Shown: in pieces, positions 1 through 5,430 of the stretch
Position numbering within the stretch: the first letter of the stretch is position 1
Layout: every line of letters begins with the position of its first letter
Source: Psychrobacter sp.
GTDB lineage: Bacteria; Pseudomonadota; Gammaproteobacteria; Pseudomonadales; Moraxellaceae
DNA length: 5,430 bases
Direction of reading: 5' to 3'
Assembly (NCBI GenBank): GCA_012270355.1
Contig: JAAXIL010000238.1
Location: forward strand, 1-5,430
The notes under the pieces: model-generated
Told to the model about the DNA's origin: nothing
Database searches by the model: none
What the model saw: only the letters and a program-made list of their open reading frames with translations
Program-made: the position numbers and the translations under genes

Positions 1-33
1 TTGCGCGCTTAATGGCGCACGCCGTGCGTTTCA
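1..33 (-). other. Probable continuation of smc in the -1 frame
   Basis: Going left from the smc stop, the -1 frame is open to the window edge and reads (V)KRTACAIKRA, a charged stretch that fits the start of the last SMC helix before the C-terminal head. One extra G next to the GCG codon at 34-36 (GCGTG becoming GCGGTG) would join the two frames. The +1 frame meets a TAA after a few codons, so only the -1 frame works. No slippery heptamer is visible, which speaks against programmed frameshifting. Only about ten codons can be seen, so the match is suggestive. Confidence 0.5.
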
Positions 34-3000
34 CGCATCCAGTTCGCTTTGATCGGTTAGGGTCACTGCTCCCATGGTTGCCCACTTTTCGGTATGGGCA
101 GATGCTTGCTGTTGTAAGTCTTGAATCCGAGCGGTCAACACTTCTTGTGATAGAGTGCTTAAATCAGCGTCTTCTTCAACCGTCATCTCTTCCGCATCGT
201 CCGCTCGGGTTCGCTCCTCGATTTTAAGTAGAGCGGTTTGTTCTTGCTCCAGCGTTTCAGTCGCTAGTTTTAAGCGTTCTTTTGCCACAGCTAGATGGGC
301 AGTCTGCTCGCTCAGGCGAGTTTGCAACGCCTGCACGGTGTTATTCAAGCCTTGATGTTGTTCACTTAACGTGGTTTTTTGAGTGTGAATTTCAGTCAAC
401 TGGACGGCGTATTCTTGCACATGCACATCTTGCTCATGGTAAGATCGCTCAGCATCTGCCACCGCCTGTTTAAAATTTTGAGATTGGCTCTCTAGCTTGT
501 CCAAAGATTTAGTCAGCTCTGCCAGTTGCTCATCAAGGCGGGTGTCATCTTGAGCCAAAGCTCTTAAAGCTTCGGTAGCATGGCTTTGGGCAAGGGTGAT
601 TTGCTGATGCTTTAGGCTCAACGCTTGCCACGTCTCGACCTCATCGCCTCGGCGGTTTTGCCAGGTGTCGATGGCTTGCTCGGCTTGGTTTAGTTCGGTA
701 TGAGCAGTTTCTAACTCTGGTGTCAGGGTTTGCTCGAACGCTTGTAACTCGGCTTGCGGATCGGATAAAGTTTGCTTACGTTGGTTTAAACGCTCAAGCT
801 CAGTGTCCAACTGGTTGTTTTGTTTATGCAAGCGTTCTCGCTCTCGCTCAAGACGTTCAGTCTCGGCTTTAAGCGTGCTGGCAAATTCGGTGCGACGCTG
901 AATAATCGTGTGTTGCTCTTGATTGACCGTCTTTTGCTGTGCTTGCAACTCTTGGGTGTGAATACGATGCTGATGCAAGGCTTGAGTCTGCGAGCCCAGA
1001 GTTTTTTGTAGGCTTTCAATTTGACTATCCATCTCATTAAGCTGGTCGTCCAATTCTGTTAAACGAGCCTCATTTGCTATTTGCTCGGCAAGGCGTTGTC
1101 CCGCCTCGCCAGTTGTCTTGTTAAATAATGTCCAATGCACCGCCCCAAAATTACCAATCAGGCAAACTGTTTTTGTGATGAGTATGGGTTTTGTTTGACA
1201 TTCTTCCGCTAAAATTTTCAGATAATTTCTAAGGGAATAAAAATAAACATTTCCATCTACCACATAGCACCGCTTAAATAAATTAAGCTTTGGGGAGTCG
1301 ATTAAATCAGGTAAGGAAATAAAGTTGGTTTGCACTGCTTTAGGTAACGTGACAGGCTTATCATCAGTGCTTTTAGACGTATCTACCAATAAACCTCGCA
1401 CCGTTTTGGGTTTTTGATTAGTATTCTGATTCTTTTTTCGACTGAAATTGTCACTCAAATCAGATGAGTGCAAAATCAATTTGTCTATGTTTATCGTCAA
1501 ATCAATATCTTCATGTGGCTCACTTACTCGTGCCGACTGTAATACCGATAACACATTGCCACTCAGTTCGGCATAGGGTTTGCCAGCGTCGCTCAACTGC
1601 AAGGTGTCGGCAAGGGTAGGGCAACTTAATAGCTCTAGCGTTTGATTGTCAGTAGAGGAAGGCGTAACCTTATTATTGCTGTCACCACGAGAATTTTTTA
1701 GCAAACGGTGCAAAGTGTCGTATTCGCTCAGACTGGCAGTATGACGTTTTTCTAACGCATTAAGCTCGGTTTGCGTTTGCGATACTTTTTCAGTCAGCCT
1801 GTCTAATTCAGGCAATGTCGTTGCCAGTTCATCGTCTAAGGTATCTAGTTGGGTGTCGAGGCTGGCTAGGCGTGTTTCAAGCGAGGTAAGTTCAGCTTGA
1901 CTGTCGTTTGTCCCTGTCTGATTATCATCGTTCGTCTGATTTAAACTCCGCAAAGCCTCCATCTCACCTTGCCAAGTGGCTTGAGTCGTTTGCCAACGGT
2001 TAAACTCGTTTTGCCATTGTTCAAGAGCTTGATGGTTCAAGGCAATGCGTTGTGCCGTTTCATTCGCCTTTTTTGTGAGCGAGCCTACCTTATCTTGCAT
2101 ACTTTGCCGTTCGGCTTGCAATTTGGCAAGTTCAGCTTGAGCGTTGTCTTTAGTGGCTTGGCTTTGAGCCAGCTTCGGCTCAAGGTCATTCAATATCGCT
2201 TCAAAATGGGCGATTTTATCTTGCTCGGCCTGCCACGCCTTTTGCGTGTGCTGTTGTTTGATTTCAGTACGGTGAATACGCTCTTGTAATTCTTTTACTT
2301 GCTTTGCATGCGTCTCTTTCTCATGCAATACAGATTGCCGAGCCATTTCCAGCGTGTGTCGTTTTTCTTTAGCATCGTCCACCAGCCACGTCAGTTGTGC
2401 CACCTTATCTGCCGTCGCCTCGAGTTTGGCAGATAGCTTGCGTTGCTCTTGTTGGCGGGTTGCCAACTGCGTTTGCGTGGTATCATGTTCTTGCTGGATG
2501 TTGGTATGGTAGATGGTTGCCGAATGCACCTGCAATTGAGCCAAACGCACCTGCACCTTTGCGAGCTTGCCTTTGAGGGCATGATACGCATTTGCCCGTT
2601 CGGCTTGTTTGGTGAGCGTGCCCGATTGCCGCGCGAGTTCTTGCTGCATGTCTTGCAATCGACTCAAGTTATCGCTGGCATCACTAAGCTTGCGTTCGGT
2701 TTCCACCCGCCGTGCCAGATAGCGCGACACCCCAGCTCCTTCCTCAATAAAAGCCCGAAGCTCAAGCGGTGTCGCCTCCACAATCCGCCCAATCATGCCT
2801 TGCTGAATCACCGAATAACTGCGAGCACTCGACCCGCCACCCAGTCCCGTGCCCAAAAACACATCCACCACATCCCGCCTACGACAGCGAGTGCCATTAA
2901 TAAAATAGTCCGACTTACCGTCTCGAGTGACCTGCCGACGCACGGTGAGCTCATGATACAGATTCAGCTCATGGCGAATGCCCGTGTGCTCATCTTGCGT

Positions 3001-3258
3001 GTGCTCAAAGGTCATCTCAACGCTAGCAAGGCTTTTGGCAGATTTGCTTTCCACGCCCGCAAAAATCACATCGCTCATCGCCCCGCCCCGAAGCTGTTTA
3101 GCGGACGACTCACCCAGCACCCAGCGGATGGCATCAATCACATTGGATTTGCCACAGCCGTTGGGACCCACAATGGCGGTGATGCCATGGCGGAAATGGA
3201 AAGTTGTCGGATTGGCAAAGGATTTAAAACCTGCCAATTTTAGGGATTTAAGACGCAT
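31..3258 (-). CDS. smc: Chromosome segregation protein SMC, apparently C-terminally truncated by a frameshift
   Basis: SMC is a cytoplasmic ATPase that works with ScpA and ScpB to organise and separate chromosomes. Visible parts of the 1075 residues: N-terminal head with Walker A GPNGCGKSN (31-39), Q-loop region SVIQQGMI (149-156) and EEGAGVSRY (172-180); a Gln-rich coiled coil (about 180-540); a hinge (about 545-715) ending in a Gly-containing ITK...GNFGAVHW segment; and a returning coiled coil (about 720-1040). The ATG at 3256-3258 is the first possible start, because an in-frame stop lies at 3292-3294 with no start codon between, and MRLKSLKLAGFKSF is the family's usual N terminus. No good Shine-Dalgarno is visible. 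The frame ends after MGAVTLTDQSELDA, where family members continue for roughly 150 residues with the LSGGEK signature and the Walker B DEVDAPLDD. That C-terminal head is missing from this frame, so the encoded product could not complete an ATPase head. The gene's identity is certain. Whether the stop is a true mutation or a sequence error is open. Confidence 0.95.
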   Translation of the reverse strand: MRLKSLKLAGFKSFANPTTFHFRHGITAIVGPNGCGKSNVIDAIRWVLGESSAKQLRGGAMSDVIFAGVESKSAKSLASVEMTFEHTQDEHTGIRHELNLYHELTVRRQVTRDGKSDYFINGTRCRRRDVVDVFLGTGLGGGSSARSYSVIQQGMIGRIVEATPLELRAFIEEGAGVSRYLARRVETERKLSDASDNLSRLQDMQQELARQSGTLTKQAERANAYHALKGKLAKVQVRLAQLQVHSATIYHTNIQQEHDTTQTQLATRQQEQRKLSAKLEATADKVAQLTWLVDDAKEKRHTLEMARQSVLHEKETHAKQVKELQERIHRTEIKQQHTQKAWQAEQDKIAHFEAILNDLEPKLAQSQATKDNAQAELAKLQAERQSMQDKVGSLTKKANETAQRIALNHQALEQWQNEFNRWQTTQATWQGEMEALRSLNQTNDDNQTGTNDSQAELTSLETRLASLDTQLDTLDDELATTLPELDRLTEKVSQTQTELNALEKRHTASLSEYDTLHRLLKNSRGDSNNKVTPSSTDNQTLELLSCPTLADTLQLSDAGKPYAELSGNVLSVLQSARVSEPHEDIDLTINIDKLILHSSDLSDNFSRKKNQNTNQKPKTVRGLLVDTSKSTDDKPVTLPKAVQTNFISLPDLIDSPKLNLFKRCYVVDGNVYFYSLRNYLKILAEECQTKPILITKTVCLIGNFGAVHWTLFNKTTGEAGQRLAEQIANEARLTELDDQLNEMDSQIESLQKTLGSQTQALHQHRIHTQELQAQQKTVNQEQHTIIQRRTEFASTLKAETERLERERERLHKQNNQLDTELERLNQRKQTLSDPQAELQAFEQTLTPELETAHTELNQAEQAIDTWQNRRGDEVETWQALSLKHQQITLAQSHATEALRALAQDDTRLDEQLAELTKSLDKLESQSQNFKQAVADAERSYHEQDVHVQEYAVQLTEIHTQKTTLSEQHQGLNNTVQALQTRLSEQTAHLAVAKERLKLATETLEQEQTALLKIEERTRADDAEEMTVEEDADLSTLSQEVLTARIQDLQQQASAHTEKWATMGAVTLTDQSELDA
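1114..1626 (-). other. Hinge-coding segment of smc, AT-rich
   Basis: This segment encodes about residues 545-715, the SMC dimerisation hinge, between two heptad-rich arms. It starts near PTLADTLQLSDAGKPYAEL and ends with ITKTVCLIGNFGAVHW. It contains a polar, probably disordered stretch (about 601-620, SRKKNQNTNQKPK). The arms on both sides are Gln/Glu/Leu-rich coiled coil; this part is not. Base composition changes sharply: 16 of 60 bases are G or C at 1201-1260 and 19 of 60 at 1441-1500, against 39 of 60 at 2821-2880 in the head-coding part. Boundaries are estimated by eye. Confidence 0.65.
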
Positions 3259-3288
3259 TGAGCCAAAAACAAGTTGGAAAAGGGGCGT

Positions 3289-3294
3289 ATTTTA
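3289..3294 (-). promoter_or_regulatory. Weak candidate -10 box for smc
   Basis: On the minus strand this reads TAAAAT, one mismatch from TATAAT, 30 bases upstream of the smc ATG. No convincing -35 box lies 16-18 bases further upstream (best is AACACC), so this is only a candidate. Confidence 0.22.
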
Positions 3295-3358
3295 CCGTAA
3301 CTTCGGGGGATGGTGTTAGAATGTGAGGATATGTAGCTATTTCCCTGAGAGCCGTTAA

Positions 3359-3377
3359 AAAATTGCATTGCAATTTT
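3359..3377. repeat. Perfect 9-base inverted repeat with TTGCATTGCAA core
   Basis: AAAATTGCA and TGCAATTTT are perfect reverse complements around a single T. The near-absence of a loop favours a protein-binding palindrome (operator-like) over a terminator, but no regulator can be named. Its right arm overlaps another pairing: AATTTT (3372-3377) also complements AAAATT (3391-3396), enclosing CTC-GCAA-GAG. Confidence 0.6.
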
Positions 3378-3388
3378 AGGCTCGCAAG

Positions 3389-3415
3389 AGAAAATTCCTT
3401 AGAAGGGAGTTTTCT
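3389..3415. repeat. 12-bp hairpin in the smc-ubiA spacer
   Basis: As plus-strand RNA, AGAAAAUUCCUU (3389-3400) pairs with AAGGGAGUUUUCU (within 3404-3415) along all 12 positions, including two G-U pairs, with the three-base loop AGA. No U-tract follows on the plus strand (GAAAAG comes next), so it is not a standard terminator for that strand. It could be a stem in a leader, or part of a small repeat element. Confidence 0.55.
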
Positions 3416-3561
3416 GAAAAGTGAGTATCTTGCTTGCCATGCCGTGCGTGCTATGTGACTAAGTGAGTTTAAAAGACATTTAAGAAATACTTTTATTTAT
3501 CATACTCTCGTGATACGCTATCGCAAACACCCCTGCAACTCTAATTAAGGTAAAGCGGTAG

Positions 3562-3578
3562 GGTGCGTTCTATGTACC
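3562..3578 (+). repeat. Small hairpin just upstream of ubiA
   Basis: GGUGCGU and AUGUACC pair over 7 positions, including two G-U pairs, around a UCU loop. It sits 21 bases before the ubiA ATG, so it would lie in the ubiA leader. The GTAGGGTGCGT sequence resembles short dispersed intergenic repeats common in many bacteria. A second copy is not present in this window. Confidence 0.35.
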
Positions 3579-3599
3579 TTATGAGCTCAAAAAAACGCC

Positions 3600-4496
3600 A
3601 TGCCATCTACTTCCAAACTCCACGCCTACATTCAACTCGTCCGCCTCGACAAACCCGCCCCCATCGAGCTCTTGCTTTATCCCACCCTTTGGGCGGTGTT
3701 TTTATCCTCATATGGACTTGGCCGATTGCCCGACTTAAAAACGCTTATTTTCTTTGCTCTCGGTGTGGTGCTCATGCGGTCAGCAGGCTGTGCTATCAAC
3801 GATTTTGCCGACCGCAAAGTAGATGGACATGTTGCCCGTACCAAAGGGCGACCGCTTGCCGATGGCAGATTGACTGCTAAAGAAGCGTTGGGAGCGTTTT
3901 TCGTGTTGGTGCTGGCAAGTGCTTGTTTGCTGTTCTTCTTGCCCATCGACGTGTTTTATTGGTCATTCGGGGCGGTGATTTTGGCGTTCATTTATCCGTT
4001 TATGAAACGGCACACCCATTTGCCCCAAGTGTTTTTGGCGATGGCGTTTGGTTGGGCAATCCCGATGGCGTATGTGGCGGTGCAAGGACACACCGACGTA
4101 TGGTGTTGGCTGTTGTTTTTGGCATTTATGTGTTGGACAGTGGCGTATGACACGCAATATGCGATGGCAGATCGCTTTGACGACCTAAAAATTGGCGTAA
4201 AGTCCACCGCCATTTTGTTTGGTAAGCATGACGTCTTGATTATCAGCCTTTTACAAATCGCATTTTTAGCATTAATGGGCGTGGTGTTTTGGCATTATTT
4301 CGGGAATAGCAGTTTCGGTATCTTGCCAATTTTAGGATTAGCCATCGTTGCTATTTTGTTTTATCGACAAGATAAAGCCTGCTTAAGCCGTGAGCCGATG
4401 GCGTGTTTTAAAGCGTTTTTGGATAACGTTTGGGTTGGGCGGTATGTGTTTTTAATTGTGGCGGTTTATTGCGTTTTTAGTGCATTAAATCATTGA
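3600..4496 (+). CDS. ubiA: 4-hydroxybenzoate polyprenyltransferase
   Basis: UbiA is an integral membrane enzyme that attaches the polyprenyl tail to 4-hydroxybenzoate, the committed step of ubiquinone synthesis, using Mg2+ and polyprenyl diphosphate. Its 298 residues match the usual length of about 290. Both Asp-rich motifs are intact: [19 protein letters not shown] (67-85) and [17 protein letters not shown] (183-199), followed by KSTAILFG. Several hydrophobic membrane segments are evident, for example about 26-40, 47-62, 97-114, 118-133, 145-161, 167-182, 213-232, 239-254 and 281-296. The N terminus [21 protein letters not shown] is typical. The ATG is the first possible start because TGA at 3582-3584 is in frame just upstream; no clear Shine-Dalgarno is visible before it. 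It is divergent from smc and overlaps the convergent lipoprotein gene by 7 bases at its 3' end. No ubiC (chorismate lyase), which sits next to ubiA in some gammaproteobacteria, is visible here. Confidence 0.96.
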   Translation: MPSTSKLHAYIQLVRLDKPAPIELLLYPTLWAVFLSSYGLGRLPDLKTLIFFALGVVLMRSAGCAINDFADRKVDGHVARTKGRPLADGRLTAKEALGAFFVLVLASACLLFFLPIDVFYWSFGAVILAFIYPFMKRHTHLPQVFLAMAFGWAIPMAYVAVQGHTDVWCWLLFLAFMCWTVAYDTQYAMADRFDDLKIGVKSTAILFGKHDVLIISLLQIAFLALMGVVFWHYFGNSSFGILPILGLAIVAILFYRQDKACLSREPMACFKAFLDNVWVGRYVFLIVAVYCVFSALNH

Positions 4497-5155
4497 GGCG
4501 TAATCACTTCCGCTTCGGCACTCACCGCATCAAATCCTGTTACTTGACCGTTTTGCAATAAATCTACTGACCCACCTCCGCCATGACTGACAAGCTGAAT
4601 GCTACCATCGGCATTTTCATAGGTGGGGTTATTGCCTTGTCCTGAGGGGGCGGTAAGCAAGACACGTTTGCCTGAAGGTAATTTGACATCTGCTTCTAGT
4701 GCCCCAACCGCTGAGGTCTGAAACGTCACCATGATACTTTGTCCATTTGCCCCTCGATATTCAACATCCGTAATTTGCGTCTCTTTGCTCATCGGTGTAT
4801 TGGGGGCAACATCGCCTGCCTGTACGCCATCGCTTGGCGGTTGAGGAATGTCGTCATTTGTCAGTAAAACCCCCTCGCCCTCGTCTTGAGACGTTTGATT
4901 GGCTTCATTTTCTAGCTCATCAGACTGTGACACCGCTTGGACTGTGGCTTCCACATCGGCATCATCAACCGTTTCGGAAGTCGTTTGTTGAGCATCAACG
5001 TCTTGCGTGTCGGCAGGTTCGATTTTTGTTACTTGCACCGCTTCGGTATCGTTGTTCTCATTGCGGTCACAAGCGGTTAAACCAAACAGTGCAAATACAG
5101 GCAACGTGCAAACCAAAGTGGCAGTTAAACGTGCACGAGTAGAAGAAAAACGCAT
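4490..5155 (-). CDS. Lipoprotein with MliC-like C-terminal domain
   Basis: The 221-residue product begins with a lipoprotein signal: basic MRFSSTRAR, a hydrophobic core, then lipobox LTAC with Cys29 as the lipidation site. Residue 30 is Asp, which in E. coli would favour inner-membrane retention, though that rule is not universal. Residues 30-125 are an acidic, Gln/Asp/Glu/Thr-rich linker, probably disordered. The C-terminal part (about 128-205) resembles the MliC/PliC c-type lysozyme-inhibitor fold: [15 protein letters not shown], then [13 protein letters not shown], then APSGQG...Y and a Gly-rich turn followed by SVDLLQNG. In that family a Ser-Gly pair (here 171-172) and a later Lys enter the lysozyme active site. 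Here His191 stands where the Lys is expected, and the usual cysteines are absent. The inhibitor role is therefore tentative; an uncharacterised periplasmic lipoprotein is the safe reading. An AGGA ribosome site supports the start. Confidence 0.85.
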   Translation of the reverse strand: MRFSSTRARLTATLVCTLPVFALFGLTACDRNENNDTEAVQVTKIEPADTQDVDAQQTTSETVDDADVEATVQAVSQSDELENEANQTSQDEGEGVLLTNDDIPQPPSDGVQAGDVAPNTPMSKETQITDVEYRGANGQSIMVTFQTSAVGALEADVKLPSGKRVLLTAPSGQGNNPTYENADGSIQLVSHGGGGSVDLLQNGQVTGFDAVSAEAEVITPQ

Positions 5156-5164
5156 GACAACAGT

Positions 5165-5168
5165 TCCT
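5165..5168 (-). promoter_or_regulatory. Shine-Dalgarno of the lipoprotein gene
   Basis: On the minus strand AGGA lies 9 bases before the ATG at 5153-5155. It is the clearest ribosome-binding site in the window and supports this start, which also gives a complete signal peptide. Confidence 0.6.
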
Positions 5169-5182
5169 AAACAAGGGTTTTT

Positions 5183-5206
5183 AAAAAAGGATTTCTAAAA
5201 AATCCT
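5183..5206 (-). terminator. Rho-independent terminator after yjbQ
   Basis: On the minus strand AGGATTT and AAATCCT form a perfect 7-bp stem around the loop TTTAG, followed directly by five further Ts. It begins 45 bases after the yjbQ stop and ends 28 bases before the lipoprotein ATG. It should end yjbQ transcripts. The stem is AT-rich, so some readthrough into the lipoprotein gene is possible, and no strong separate promoter for that gene is visible in the short gap. Confidence 0.75.
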
Positions 5207-5250
5207 AAGCAGACCTTATTTTAATCAAAAATCAACACAGCCTACAAATG

Positions 5251-5430
5251 TCAAATACTTACAGTAATCACCAATTTCCTACCCGAAGCACGATTCCTAA
5301 ACTCGCATAGGTAAATGCCCTGCCAAGTTCCCAGCCCCAACCGCCCATTGGTCAAAGGCACGGTTAAACTCACGCCCAGCATCACTGACTTAAAAAGAGC
5401 AGGCAAGACGTCCGACCCTTCGCGCGTGTG
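5251..5430 (-). CDS. yjbQ: YjbQ/UPF0047 family protein, C-terminal part
   Basis: The minus-strand frame is open from the right edge to the TGA at 5251-5253, giving the last 59 residues of a protein whose start lies outside the window. The family is usually about 135-140 residues long, so somewhat under half is seen. The diagnostic segment is [19 protein letters not shown] followed by LCEFRNR, matching the conserved GR-LGTWQGI-L-E-R signature, and the tail RKLVITVSI forms the expected last strand. E. coli YjbQ has been reported to have weak thiamine-phosphate synthase activity; its main role is unknown and nothing here clarifies it. A terminator follows. Confidence 0.92.
   Translation of the reverse strand, partial: HTREGSDVLPALFKSVMLGVSLTVPLTNGRLGLGTWQGIYLCEFRNRASGRKLVITVSI

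Larger units (their letters stand above)
3259..3599. other. Divergent smc-ubiA intergenic region
   Basis: This 341-base region separates the divergent starts of smc and ubiA, so it must hold both promoters unless a gene is missed. I see no gene with coding character. It contains three hairpin-forming repeats (entered separately) and a 5-base inverted repeat TATCA/TGATA at 3498-3502 and 3511-3515. A weak plus-strand promoter candidate for ubiA is TTTAAG (3479-3484), 16 bases, then CATACT (3501-3506). That promoter would leave the two larger hairpins upstream of the ubiA transcript. Confidence 0.6.

Noticed and set aside
31..40. Programmed ribosomal frameshift in smc
   Set aside because: There is no slippery heptamer before the TGA and no RF2-like context; a one-base indel explains the pattern more simply.
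2443..3243. Long open plus-strand frame (266 codons) opposite the start of smc
   Set aside because: It is antisense to the conserved SMC head, shows no recognisable domain or ribosome site, and its openness follows from the GC-rich codons of the opposite strand.
3389..3415. Rho-independent terminator reading on the plus strand
   Set aside because: The stem is good but no U-tract follows, and there is no plus-strand gene upstream to terminate.
3439..3462. Short plus-strand peptide MPCVLCD in the smc-ubiA spacer, possible leader peptide
   Set aside because: Seven codons with no ribosome site and no attenuator structure following; it can easily arise by chance.
5069..5077. ACAAGCGGT, identical to the core of one Pasteurellaceae DNA-uptake sequence
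   Set aside because: Single copy, lying in the codons for the lipobox (Thr-Ala-Cys); the gene content does not suggest Pasteurellaceae, which use MukB in place of Smc.
5207..5254. Promoter for the lipoprotein gene using TTGACA over the yjbQ stop (5249-5254, minus strand)
   Set aside because: The -35-like TTGACA has no acceptable -10 box at 16-18 bases; the nearest TAAAAT is 25 bases away.

Overview
This is a stretch of chromosomal housekeeping DNA, probably from a gammaproteobacterium of the family Moraxellaceae (Moraxella or close to it). That call is an inference from the protein sequences: a Gln-rich Smc with an unusual hinge, and a UbiA with typical gammaproteobacterial motifs. No RNA gene or marker fixes the species. 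There are four protein genes. I see no mobile element, CRISPR array, tRNA or rRNA, and no convincing novel system.

Layout. Positions 31-3258 (minus) encode the chromosome-partitioning SMC ATPase. Its N-terminal head, first coiled-coil arm, hinge and second arm are intact. The frame then stops just before the C-terminal ATPase head, and the likely continuation (1-33) is in another frame, so the gene looks frameshifted at the left edge. Positions 3259-3599 are a divergent intergenic region without a supported gene. It holds several inverted repeats and presumably the promoters of smc and ubiA. Positions 3600-4496 (plus) encode UbiA, the 4-hydroxybenzoate polyprenyltransferase of ubiquinone synthesis. 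Positions 4490-5155 (minus) encode a small lipoprotein with an acidic linker and a C-terminal domain resembling the MliC lysozyme-inhibitor fold; its last codons overlap the end of ubiA tail to tail. Positions 5251-5430 (minus) are the last 59 codons of a YjbQ/UPF0047-family gene, followed by a clear Rho-independent terminator at 5183-5206.

The genes do not form one pathway. smc and ubiA are divergently transcribed, and ubiA and the lipoprotein gene are convergent. yjbQ and the lipoprotein gene share a strand but are separated by a terminator, so the four genes look like largely independent transcription units. The points worth a second look are the interrupted smc frame, the very AT-rich and divergent hinge segment inside smc, the overlapping inverted repeats between smc and ubiA, and the MliC-like lipoprotein that lacks the family's usual cysteines and a key lysine.
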